Source of the DNA: an uncultured Leptospiraceae bacterium
Lineage (GTDB): Bacteria; Spirochaetota; Leptospiria; Leptospirales; Leptospiraceae
Length of the DNA stretch: 9,220 nt
Direction: 5' to 3'
NCBI GenBank assembly: GCA_937924465.1
Contig: CALDSP010000035.1
Coordinates: 1-9,220 of the forward strand
In this document: in pieces, positions 1-5,782 of the stretch
Numbering within the stretch: the stretch's first letter is position 1
Layout of the letters: each line of letters opens with the position of its first letter
Position numbers and translations under genes: made by a program
Notes under the pieces: generated by a model
What the model saw: only the letters and a program-made list of their open reading frames with translations
The model's database searches: none
Told to the model about the DNA's origin: nothing

Positions 1-274
1 TTTCTAGGGGAGAGTATCCTAAAAGATTAAGAGAATTCTTTTGAATAATTTCACTTCCCTCTACTAAAATATAACTTGCCCCAACAATTCCAGTATTGTT
101 GAGTTGATCGGAAATGTATGTTTGTATAAGATTTTTTTTATCATCAGTGAAAAAAGGTACTATAGCTCTTTGAGTTCCATTTTGTGAAAAGAGAGAGGTA
201 GTAAAAGAGAATAAGATTATAAATTCAAATAGTTTGGAATTCACTAGAAGAAGTTTCAAAAAAGCATTAAACAT
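1..274 (-). CDS. Partial secreted serine hydrolase, beta-lactamase/PBP-like (N-terminal 91 codons)
   Basis: The reading frame runs leftward from ATG at 274 and is still open at position 1, so the C-terminal part is missing. A GTG two codons upstream (280-278) is an alternative start. A TAA stop lies directly before it, so the gene cannot begin further out, and no strong ribosome site is visible. Residues 1-30 look like a signal peptide: a lysine at 7, a hydrophobic run at about 15-29 and a likely cut near FSQ (29-31). Residues 48-90 follow the opening of the beta-lactamase/serine hydrolase fold: a helix 'LIQTYISDQL', then 'GIVGASYILVEG', then a strand ending in 'LLGYS'. The catalytic SxxK motif would lie beyond the window, so the activity cannot be checked. 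Family members act in the periplasm on beta-lactams, peptidoglycan peptides or esters. The family call rests on a short stretch and is tentative. Confidence 0.5.
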   Translation of the reverse strand, partial: MFNAFLKLLLVNSKLFEFIILFSFTTSLFSQNGTQRAIVPFFTDDKKNLIQTYISDQLNNTGIVGASYILVEGSEIIQKNSLNLLGYSPLE

Positions 275-336
275 ATTCACTTAGAAAGTTTTCATAAGAA
301 GAGTAATTTTATTTTATATTTATGTTTCTTTTTAGA

Positions 337-354
337 TTATTAAAACTTTAATAA
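337..354. promoter_or_regulatory. Perfect palindrome, possible operator in the divergent region before sdhC
   Basis: TTATTAAA and TTTAATAA are perfectly complementary 8-base arms separated by AC. The site lies about 60 bases from the start of the leftward hydrolase gene and 165 bases before sdhC. Such a symmetrical site could bind a dimeric repressor or activator. It is composed almost only of A and T, so chance in this AT-rich spacer is a real alternative. Confidence 0.3.
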
Positions 355-365
355 GACTTTATAAA

Positions 366-426
366 TTTGTCTAGAAGATTTTTTTATGTTTTAATTATAA
401 ATGATGAAGACTTTTACTTAGACAAA
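366..426. repeat. Inverted repeat with 45-base spacer (TTTGTCTA / TAGACAAA)
   Basis: TTTGTCTA at 366-373 is the exact reverse complement of TAGACAAA at 419-426. The element AAGACTTT also occurs twice on the same strand, at 353-360 and 407-414. Together they give the spacer between the divergent hydrolase gene and sdhC a repeated architecture, which could be paired protein-binding sites. No known regulator motif is recognised. Confidence 0.3.
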
Positions 427-452
427 AACAAACGACCTCATAAAAAAATACT

Positions 453-480
453 TTTGCTTTGAACCCAAAAAAATTATATT
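453..480 (+). promoter_or_regulatory. Candidate promoter of the sdh operon
   Basis: TTTGCT at 453-458 and TATATT at 475-480, with a 16-base gap, weakly resemble sigma-70 -35 and -10 boxes. A start near 487 would leave a leader of about 30 bases before the sdhC ATG. The region is AT-rich and other box pairs could be drawn, so this is only the best candidate seen. Confidence 0.28.
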
Positions 481-518
481 GCAAATTGAACATCATTTTA
501 AAATAGGAGAGAAACTGA

Positions 519-1226
519 ATGAATGCTCTAGCCAAACCTCCAGCTAGTAAAATTCAACCAAAGGGAATTTTCCAAACCTCTGTTGGCAAAAAAATTATTA
601 TTGCTATAACGGGAATTTTTTTAATTGGTTTTGTCTTTGGACACATGCTTGGACATTTACAAATGTTTGCAGGCGCTGACAAATACAATTCCTATGCAAA
701 AATGTTAAAAGACTTAGGTCCTCTTCTTTGGATCATTCGGCTTGCACTTCTTGCCTTATTTGTGATTCATATTAAATACACTATTCAAGTTACAGTAGAA
801 AATCGAAAAGCTAGACCTGTTCCATATTATAATCAAAAAACACAAGTTGCTTCTCTAGCTTCTCGTACTATGATAGTAAGTGGGATTATTATTGTTACTT
901 TTGTAATTTATCATCTTTTACATTTTACTATGCACGTAACGCACCCTGAGTATGCAAATATGACGGATTCTCAAGGTAGAGTGAATGTATATGCGATGAT
1001 GATTTCTGCATTTCAAACTCCTCTTCTTTTAGTTTCTTACCTTGTTGCTGTTGGACTTTTATGTTTTCATTTAAGTCATGGAATTTTTAGTGTGCTTCAA
1101 ACCTTGGGTTTGAATCATCCCAAGATTGATAAAAAAGTGAAACTTACAAGCCAAGCTCTTTCTGCCTTCTTATTCATAGGCTATGCATCTGTTCCTATTG
1201 CTATTTTTTTTAAAGTTATTCAATAG
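519..1226 (+). CDS. sdhC: Succinate dehydrogenase/fumarate reductase cytochrome b558 subunit
   Basis: This 235-residue protein is the membrane anchor of succinate:quinone oxidoreductase. It holds the hemes and the quinone site and passes electrons between SdhB and the quinone pool. Five hydrophobic stretches are visible, at about 25-47, 68-92, 117-138, 165-190 and 211-232. Histidines lie in or beside them: 42, 46, 84, 132, 135, 184 and 187. This fits the di-heme, single-subunit b558 type found in Wolinella FrdC and in Bacteroidota and Leptospira-like SdhC. No sdhD gene is present, as expected for this type. The ATG is supported by AGGAGAG (505-511), 7 bases upstream. It is the first gene of the operon, and sdhA starts 9 bases after its stop codon. 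Which histidines bind heme is inferred, not shown. Confidence 0.93.
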   Translation: MNALAKPPASKIQPKGIFQTSVGKKIIIAITGIFLIGFVFGHMLGHLQMFAGADKYNSYAKMLKDLGPLLWIIRLALLALFVIHIKYTIQVTVENRKARPVPYYNQKTQVASLASRTMIVSGIIIVTFVIYHLLHFTMHVTHPEYANMTDSQGRVNVYAMMISAFQTPLLLVSYLVAVGLLCFHLSHGIFSVLQTLGLNHPKIDKKVKLTSQALSAFLFIGYASVPIAIFFKVIQ

Positions 1227-1235
1227 AGGTACATT

Positions 1236-3149
1236 ATGAAACTAGACTCTAAAATTCCTTCCGGTCCCATTGAAACAAAATGGGAAAAGCATAAGTTTGA
1301 ACTCAAGTTAGTCAATCCTGCTAACAAAAGAAAATTTTCTGTGATTGTTGTAGGTACAGGCCTTGCGGGTGCCTCTGCATCTGCAAGTTTAGCAGAACTT
1401 GGATATAAAGTAAAGACTTTTTGTTTTCAAGATTCTCCCCGTCGCGCTCATAGCATTGCAGCACAAGGTGGGATCAATGCTGCCAAAAATTATCAAAATG
1501 ATGGAGACAGTGTTTACCGCTTATTTTACGATACTGTAAAAGGGGGAGACTTTCGCGCCAGAGAGGCAAATGTGTATCGTTTGGCAGAAGTGAGTGTGAA
1601 TATCATTGATCAATGTGTGGCTCAGGGTGTTCCTTTTGCCAGAGAATATGGCGGACTACTCGCCAATCGTTCTTTTGGTGGGGCACAAGTATCTCGTACT
1701 TTTTATGCCAAAGGACAAACAGGCCAACAATTGTTACTTGGGGCTTATTCTGCACTCTCTCGTCAAATTGGACTTGGAAATGTAGAAATGTATCCACGTA
1801 CAGAAATGCTAGACTTAGTCATTATAGATGGACATGCAAAAGGGATCGTTACGCGCAATTTAATTACAGGAAAAATTGAAGCTCATGCGGCAGATGCTGT
1901 TGTTCTTGCTACAGGTGGTTATGGAAATGTTTTCTTTTTGTCTACTAATGCGATGGGTTGTAATGTAACAGCTACTTATAGAGCTTACAAAAAAGGTGCT
2001 CTTTTTGGAAATCCCTGTTTTACCCAAATTCATCCAACTTGTATTCCAGTTTCGGGAGATTATCAATCTAAACTTACTTTAATGAGTGAGTCTCTGCGAA
2101 ACGACGGACGCATTTGGGTACCAAAAAAGAAAGGAGATACTCGTCCTCCTCACGAAATCCCGGAAGACGAAAGAGATTACTACTTAGAAAGAAAATATCC
2201 TTCTTATGGAAACTTAGCTCCTCGTGACATTTCTTCTCGTAGTGCTAAAGAGGTCTGTGACGAAGGTAGGGGAGTTGGACCAGGTGGACTGGGAGTGTAT
2301 TTGGATTTTTCCGATGCTATCAAACGTTTAGGAGAGGATGTCATTCGAGATCGATACGGTAACCTTTTTGAGATGTACGAAAGAATTACCAACGAAAGTC
2401 CTTACAAAGTACCCATGAGAATTTATCCTGCTGTTCACTATACTATGGGTGGGCTTTGGGTAGACTATAATTTAATGAGCAATGTTCCGGGACTTCATGT
2501 GATTGGAGAAGCAAATTTTTCTGATCATGGCGCAAATCGTTTAGGAGCCTCTGCTCTTATGCAAGGACTTGCAGATGGATATTTTATTTTACCTTATACT
2601 ATAGGACATTATTTTGCTAGTTATGGAAAAATGAATGTTACAACCGAACATTCCGAATTTAAAAAAGCATTAGAGGATATCCAAACCCGTACCAAGAAAT
2701 TTCTTACTATCAATGGTTCTCGCACAGTGGATTCTTTTCACAAAGAATTAGGAAAAATTATGTGGGATTACTGTGGAATGGCAAGAAACAAGGAAGGCTT
2801 ACAGTATGCTCTCAAAAAAATTCCAGAGATTCGAGAAGAATTTTGGAAAAATGTCAAGGTTTTGGGTTCAGAGGATGGACTCAATCAATCTTTAGAAAAA
2901 GCAGGTCGAGTTGCTGATTTTCTAGAGTTCGCAGAGCTTATGTGTATTGACGCCTTGAATCGAGAAGAGTCTTGTGGGGGACATTTTCGAACAGAATATC
3001 AAACAGAAGATGGGGAAGCAAAAAGAAACGATGAGAAATTTTGTTATGTTTCAGCTTGGCAGTATAATGGAGATGGAAAAAAACCAACTGAAATCAAAGA
3101 GCCTCTTACTTTTGAATATGTAAAACTTACACAAAGGAGCTACAAATAA
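1236..3149 (+). CDS. sdhA: Succinate dehydrogenase/fumarate reductase flavoprotein subunit
   Basis: This 637-residue catalytic subunit oxidises succinate to fumarate (or runs the reverse reaction) at a covalently bound FAD on the cytoplasmic side of the inner membrane. The dinucleotide-binding motif GTGLAG is at residues 40-45. His72 in 'RRAHSIAAQGG' is the expected FAD attachment site. Active-site candidates are His266 (QIHPT), Arg330 (APRDISSRS), His401 (VHYTMGG) and Arg435 (HGANRLGASA). The 'HGANRLGASALMQGLADGYF' stretch and the length match the Bacteroidota/Leptospira/Chlamydia-style SdhA rather than the roughly 590-residue enterobacterial form. The ribosome site AGAGG (1225-1229) overlaps the sdhC stop codon, suggesting coupled translation. 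The sdhA stop shares one base with the sdhB start. Direction in the cell (dehydrogenase or fumarate reductase) cannot be settled from sequence. Confidence 0.97.
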   Translation: MKLDSKIPSGPIETKWEKHKFELKLVNPANKRKFSVIVVGTGLAGASASASLAELGYKVKTFCFQDSPRRAHSIAAQGGINAAKNYQNDGDSVYRLFYDTVKGGDFRAREANVYRLAEVSVNIIDQCVAQGVPFAREYGGLLANRSFGGAQVSRTFYAKGQTGQQLLLGAYSALSRQIGLGNVEMYPRTEMLDLVIIDGHAKGIVTRNLITGKIEAHAADAVVLATGGYGNVFFLSTNAMGCNVTATYRAYKKGALFGNPCFTQIHPTCIPVSGDYQSKLTLMSESLRNDGRIWVPKKKGDTRPPHEIPEDERDYYLERKYPSYGNLAPRDISSRSAKEVCDEGRGVGPGGLGVYLDFSDAIKRLGEDVIRDRYGNLFEMYERITNESPYKVPMRIYPAVHYTMGGLWVDYNLMSNVPGLHVIGEANFSDHGANRLGASALMQGLADGYFILPYTIGHYFASYGKMNVTTEHSEFKKALEDIQTRTKKFLTINGSRTVDSFHKELGKIMWDYCGMARNKEGLQYALKKIPEIREEFWKNVKVLGSEDGLNQSLEKAGRVADFLEFAELMCIDALNREESCGGHFRTEYQTEDGEAKRNDEKFCYVSAWQYNGDGKKPTEIKEPLTFEYVKLTQRSYK

Positions 3150-3907
3150 TGGGAGACGTACTACATTTAAAACTCAAAGTTTGGAGACAAAGTGGTCCAA
3201 ATGATAAAGGACATTTTGAAAACATTGATGCACCTAATATTAGTGTACATGCTTCTTTTCTAGAAATGTTAGATATTGTGAATGAAAGATTGGAAGAACA
3301 AGGAAAAGAGCCAATTGCATTTGATCATGACTGTAGAGAAGGGATTTGTGGAATGTGTTCTATGGTTATCAATGGAATTCCCCATGGACACTTAAAAGGT
3401 ACGACTACCTGCCAACTTCATTTACACAATTTTAAGTCTGGAGATACCATAGTCATTGAACCATGGAGGGCAGCTCCTTTCCCTGTTATAAAAGATTTGG
3501 TTGTAGATCGTTCTGCTTTTGATAGAATCATGCAGGCTGGAGGATTTATTTCCGTAAATACGGGAGGAGCTCCCGATGCAAACGCTATTCCAATTCCCAA
3601 GAAAGTTGCAGATTTAGCAATGGACGCTGCGACTTGTATTGGGTGTGGAGCTTGTGTTGCAGCTTGTAAAAACGCTTCTGCTATGCTTTTTGTGGCAGCT
3701 AAGGTTTCTCAACTTTCTTTGCTTCCTCAAGGACAAGTAGAAAGAAAAGAGAGAGTCCAAAAAATGCTTGCAGCTATGGATGAGGCAGGGTTTGGAAACT
3801 GTACAAACCAATATGAATGTGAAGCGGCTTGCCCAAAAGAAATCTCTGTTGGATTCATTGCTCGAATGAACAAAGAGTATCTTAGTTCACTTAGTGCAGC
3901 AGAATAA
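3149..3907 (+). CDS. sdhB: Succinate dehydrogenase/fumarate reductase iron-sulfur subunit
   Basis: This 252-residue subunit carries electrons from the FAD of SdhA to the hemes and quinone of SdhC. The N-terminal ferredoxin-like domain has the [2Fe-2S] ligands Cys62, Cys67, Cys70 (CREGICGMC) and probably Cys88 (TTTCQL). The C-terminal helical domain has Cys163, Cys166, Cys169 and Cys173 (CIGCGACVAAC), then Cys218, Cys224 and Cys228. By family rule, 163/166/169/228 bind the [4Fe-4S] cluster and 173/218/224 bind the [3Fe-4S] cluster. All ligands are present, so the electron path is intact. The ATG overlaps the sdhA stop by one base (TAATG), and AAAGGAG (3133-3139) stands 9 bases before it. The gene finishes the sdhCAB set, and the HAD gene follows after a short gap or overlap. 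Confidence 0.96.
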   Translation: MGDVLHLKLKVWRQSGPNDKGHFENIDAPNISVHASFLEMLDIVNERLEEQGKEPIAFDHDCREGICGMCSMVINGIPHGHLKGTTTCQLHLHNFKSGDTIVIEPWRAAPFPVIKDLVVDRSAFDRIMQAGGFISVNTGGAPDANAIPIPKKVADLAMDAATCIGCGACVAACKNASAMLFVAAKVSQLSLLPQGQVERKERVQKMLAAMDEAGFGNCTNQYECEAACPKEISVGFIARMNKEYLSSLSAAE

Positions 3908-3929
3908 ATTTATTTCCACAAGGGTGAAT

Positions 3930-4580
3930 TTGAAAGCAATCTTGTTTGATATGGATGGAACCCTTGTGGATACTTGGAAACTTTACGTTCATTCTTATCT
4001 TGCTACTTTTAAGACTATTCTCAACCGAGAGGTGAGTTTAGAAGAACTTCGATCTTGGAAACCTGCTAGTGAAACTCGTTTATTTCAATTTGTTTTAAAA
4101 GAAAACTGGCAAGAGGGGTATGAACTTTTTTTAAAGTTTTATACTGAATTTCACGAAGGACTTTTCGAAGGTGTTTATCCTAAAGTCACTCAGTGCTTGG
4201 AAAATTTACATAACCAGAAAATTAAACTAGGGATTGTTACAGGAAAAAGCAAGAGAGCTTTTCACGTAACGTCCAAGTATATTCCTTTTAATCATTGGGA
4301 TGTTATAGTATGTGATGATGATGTAACGAAACCTAAACCAAGTTCAGAAGGCTTATTAAAAGCTCTTCAAAATCTACAGATTTTTCCGGAAGAAGTTATG
4401 TATGTTGGAGATTCAATCGTAGACGCATATGCCTCACTTTCTGCAAATATTGAATTTGCAGGAGTGCTTTGGTGTAAAAGTCATTCAGAAAAAAAAGAAT
4501 TCATACGTCACGTGACAAGTCTAGGAGCTAGTATCCTTTTAAACACTCCAGAGGATTTATTAAAAATTTCTCATACTTAA
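3930..4580 (+). CDS. HAD-superfamily hydrolase, phosphoglycolate phosphatase-like
   Basis: This is a soluble phosphatase of the haloacid dehalogenase superfamily, closest in style to Gph/PGP-type enzymes that remove phosphate from small metabolites. All four motifs are seen, numbered from the TTG start. Motif I is FDMDGTLVDT with nucleophile Asp7 and acid/base Asp9. Motif II is GIVTGKS with Thr104. Motif III is the lysine in TKPKPS (about 134). Motif IV is VGDSIVDA with Asp161 and Asp165. The helical stretch between motifs I and II is a C1-type cap. The start is uncertain. TTG at 3930 has AAGGG (3920-3924) 5 bases upstream and puts motif I at the usual place. GTG at 3924 or GTG at 3894 (overlapping sdhB by 14 bases) are in frame but lack a good ribosome site. 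It probably rides on the sdh transcript. The substrate is unknown. A 2-phosphoglycolate clean-up role is only a family-based guess. Confidence 0.85.
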   Translation: MKAILFDMDGTLVDTWKLYVHSYLATFKTILNREVSLEELRSWKPASETRLFQFVLKENWQEGYELFLKFYTEFHEGLFEGVYPKVTQCLENLHNQKIKLGIVTGKSKRAFHVTSKYIPFNHWDVIVCDDDVTKPKPSSEGLLKALQNLQIFPEEVMYVGDSIVDAYASLSANIEFAGVLWCKSHSEKKEFIRHVTSLGASILLNTPEDLLKISHT

Positions 4581-4588
4581 TTTGTATC

Positions 4589-4605
4589 AAACTCTAAGTT
4601 TTTAT
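4589..4605. terminator. Weak terminator-like hairpin between convergent genes
   Basis: AAACT (4589-4593), loop CTA and AGTTT (4597-4601) form a 5-base-pair stem followed by more T residues. It lies 8 bases past the HAD stop and before the end of the convergent permease gene. The stem is short and AT-rich, so it is a weak candidate. It is the only hairpin noticed in the 32-base gap. Confidence 0.22.
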
Positions 4606-4612
4606 TGTTGTG

Positions 4613-5431
4613 TTATAATACATCGGCAAAGCCTTTTCTTGTTTTTTGAAACCACCAAAAACCAAAAAATAAAGATAAAAAACCAACTATAAAATAAATA
4701 AAAATCACTGTCCAATTTGGTGGTTTCCCAAAGATCATAACACTTCTAGAAGCCTCTAGCAAAAAAGCTATGGGGTTCAAAATCATAAATTTCTGAAAAC
4801 TTTTAGGAATTTTATCCATAGAAAAAAATACTGGACTTGTAAAAAGTAAGATAGTAACTAAATGTCCTATTAAATGTCCAATATCTCTTAAATAAACACC
4901 TAAAGAAGCAAGAAAATAAGAGATTCCTAAAGAGAGCAAAAGCAAGGGAACGATAATTACAGGAAGAAAAATCAAAGTCCAAGGAAGAAAAAAATGGGTA
5001 ACTCCAAAAAGAATAAAAAAAATTATTAGACTAACTCCAGTATGAAAACACACAGATAAAAGACTAATAATGGGAAGAATTTCTAAAGGAAAAATTACTT
5101 TCTTGACATAGTTGGGATTAGCTAAAATCAGTCCAGGAGACTCTTTAATTAAATCTCCGAACAAATTGAATATACTAAAACTAGCAAAAAGAATTAAAGC
5201 AAAATCAAGATGACTCTCATTTTCTATTCCCCATTTTGCTTGGAACACTACACTAAAGGCAAAAGTATAAACAGCAAGCATAATCAAAGGATTTAAAAAA
5301 GACCAAAGCAAACCAAACAGGGAGCCTCTATATTTGCCAATTACATTTCGTTTTGTCATTTGCCAAATTAAGTTTTTATTTTGAATAATAGAATGAAACA
5401 AAGAAAAAAGAGAAGTGGAATGTTTGTGCAT
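4613..5431 (-). CDS. ABC-2 type polysaccharide/LPS export permease (Wzm/TagG/KpsM-like)
   Basis: This 272-residue inner-membrane protein is of the family that, paired with an ATPase (Wzt/TagH/KpsT), exports finished polysaccharide or O-antigen chains. Visible family marks include the N-terminal amphipathic part 'KRNVIGKYRGSLFGLLW' (27-43) ending in NPL. Others are 'NPNYVKKVIFPLEILP' (105-120), 'GVYLRDIGHLIGHL' (178-191) followed by FTSPVFFS, and 'LNPIAFLLEASRS' (218-230). About six membrane spans can be drawn: 44-64, 76-93, 116-142, 148-178, 190-205 and 240-260. The ATG at 5431 has AAGGAT (5440-5435), 3 bases upstream. The ATPase gene normally sits next to this gene, but neither neighbour encodes one: downstream is the convergent HAD gene and upstream is cas9. 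The partner must be elsewhere, or the gene is an orphan. The reading frame itself appears complete. The exported substrate is unknown. Confidence 0.88.
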   Translation of the reverse strand: MHKHSTSLFSLFHSIIQNKNLIWQMTKRNVIGKYRGSLFGLLWSFLNPLIMLAVYTFAFSVVFQAKWGIENESHLDFALILFASFSIFNLFGDLIKESPGLILANPNYVKKVIFPLEILPIISLLSVCFHTGVSLIIFFILFGVTHFFLPWTLIFLPVIIVPLLLLSLGISYFLASLGVYLRDIGHLIGHLVTILLFTSPVFFSMDKIPKSFQKFMILNPIAFLLEASRSVMIFGKPPNWTVIFIYFIVGFLSLFFGFWWFQKTRKGFADVL

Positions 5432-5446
5432 AAAATCCTTTTTAAA

Positions 5447-5460
5447 TTTGATTTATCAAA
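5447..5460. repeat. Short inverted repeat before the permease gene
   Basis: TTTGA (5447-5451), loop TTTA and TCAAA (5456-5460) are complementary. The site lies 16 to 29 bases upstream of the permease start on its coding strand, where it could be an operator or a leader hairpin. The arms are short, so it may be chance. Confidence 0.2.
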
Positions 5461-5504
5461 CAGTTAAATTTTTAATTTCTTAAACCTTAACGTTTTATAA
5501 CTTC

Positions 5505-5525
5505 CTTGTTTAGCAAGATTTTTTA
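5505..5525 (+). terminator. Terminator-like hairpin with T-run, plus-strand orientation
   Basis: CTTGT (5505-5509) can pair with GCAAG (5513-5517), including one T-G pair, around the loop TTA. The next bases are A then six T. In plus-strand orientation this has the form of a small intrinsic terminator. No annotated plus-strand gene ends here, because the neighbour to the left is on the minus strand. It may end an unseen short transcript or be accidental. Confidence 0.25.
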
Positions 5526-5633
5526 TCCCATAAAATATAAAAACAAACTTTTTCTTTGTAGTAGGAACAGAATTTATAAAAATTTAAAAATTGAATCGAT
5601 CGAACACTTTTTAAATAATTTTATTTTTAATAT

Positions 5634-5723
5634 TTTAACTTAATTTTCTAAATTTAGGAATAATGTTTTATAAAATTAAAAATTAAATGTTTATTTTGAA
5701 ATACTTTAACTTGACTTTTCTAA
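5634..5723 (+). repeat. Imperfect direct repeat of a promoter-like block upstream of cas9
   Basis: TTTAACTT-AA-TTTTCTAA at 5634-5651 recurs as TTTAACTT-GAC-TTTTCTAA at 5705-5723. The two 8-base blocks are identical and only the 2 or 3 middle bases differ. The second copy contains the TTGACT taken here as a -35 box. The first copy has TTAACT (5635-5640) and AATAAT (5659-5664), 18 bases apart. The pair could be tandem promoters or a duplicated binding site. Confidence 0.35.
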
Positions 5724-5738
5724 TATAACAATTATTCG
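5711..5738 (+). promoter_or_regulatory. Candidate cas9 promoter
   Basis: TTGACT at 5711-5716 is a good -35 match. The facing -10 is poor: TATTCG at 5733-5738 with a 16-base gap is the best placed. A stronger-looking TATACT at 5749-5754 would put the transcript start almost on the ribosome site, so it is less likely. The true start may instead use the upstream copy near 5635-5664. Confidence 0.28.
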
Positions 5739-5782
5739 ATGGAAATTATATACTATAGAGGAAACAATTATGGAAATTATAT
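5739..5782 (+). repeat. 13-bp direct repeat spanning the cas9 start codon
   Basis: ATGGAAATTATAT occurs at 5739-5751 and again at 5770-5782, where it forms the first codons of cas9. The copies are 31 bases apart, so they are in different frames. The upstream ATG would open a 19-codon frame that begins MEII, like Cas9, and stops at TGA 5796-5798 inside cas9. Only the downstream ATG has a good ribosome site (AGAGGA, 5757-5762). The repeat could be a binding site, a decoy start, or a small duplication. Confidence 0.5.

Larger units (their letters stand above)
5432..5769. other. AT-rich intergenic spacer between permease gene and cas9
   Basis: This stretch of 338 bases separates two divergently transcribed genes and has no convincing gene of its own. 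It is far richer in A and T than the flanking genes. It holds the ribosome site of the permease at its left end, two hairpin-forming sequences, a repeated promoter-like block, and the cas9 leader with ribosome site AGAGGA (5757-5762). No CRISPR repeat unit and no recognisable tracrRNA were found in it. A small RNA cannot be excluded without knowing the CRISPR repeat. Confidence 0.6.

Noticed and set aside
519..1226. Missing sdhD as a sign of a broken operon
   Set aside because: The b558-type SdhC alone forms the membrane anchor, so a second anchor gene is not expected.
1603..2392. Open frames on both strands inside sdhA (for example 1613-1879 plus, 1860-2066 minus, 2204-2392 minus)
   Set aside because: They lie wholly inside a well-supported sdhA with intact family motifs, have no recognisable domains, and are normal shadow frames.
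5596..5603. TCGATCGA palindrome in the spacer
   Set aside because: An isolated 8-base palindrome is expected by chance and shows no second copy or link to a promoter box.
5432..5769. CRISPR array or tracrRNA in the cas9 upstream spacer
   Set aside because: No 30-40 base unit is repeated with spacers, and without the repeat sequence an anti-repeat cannot be identified. In II-B loci the array and tracrRNA usually lie on the other side of the cas genes.
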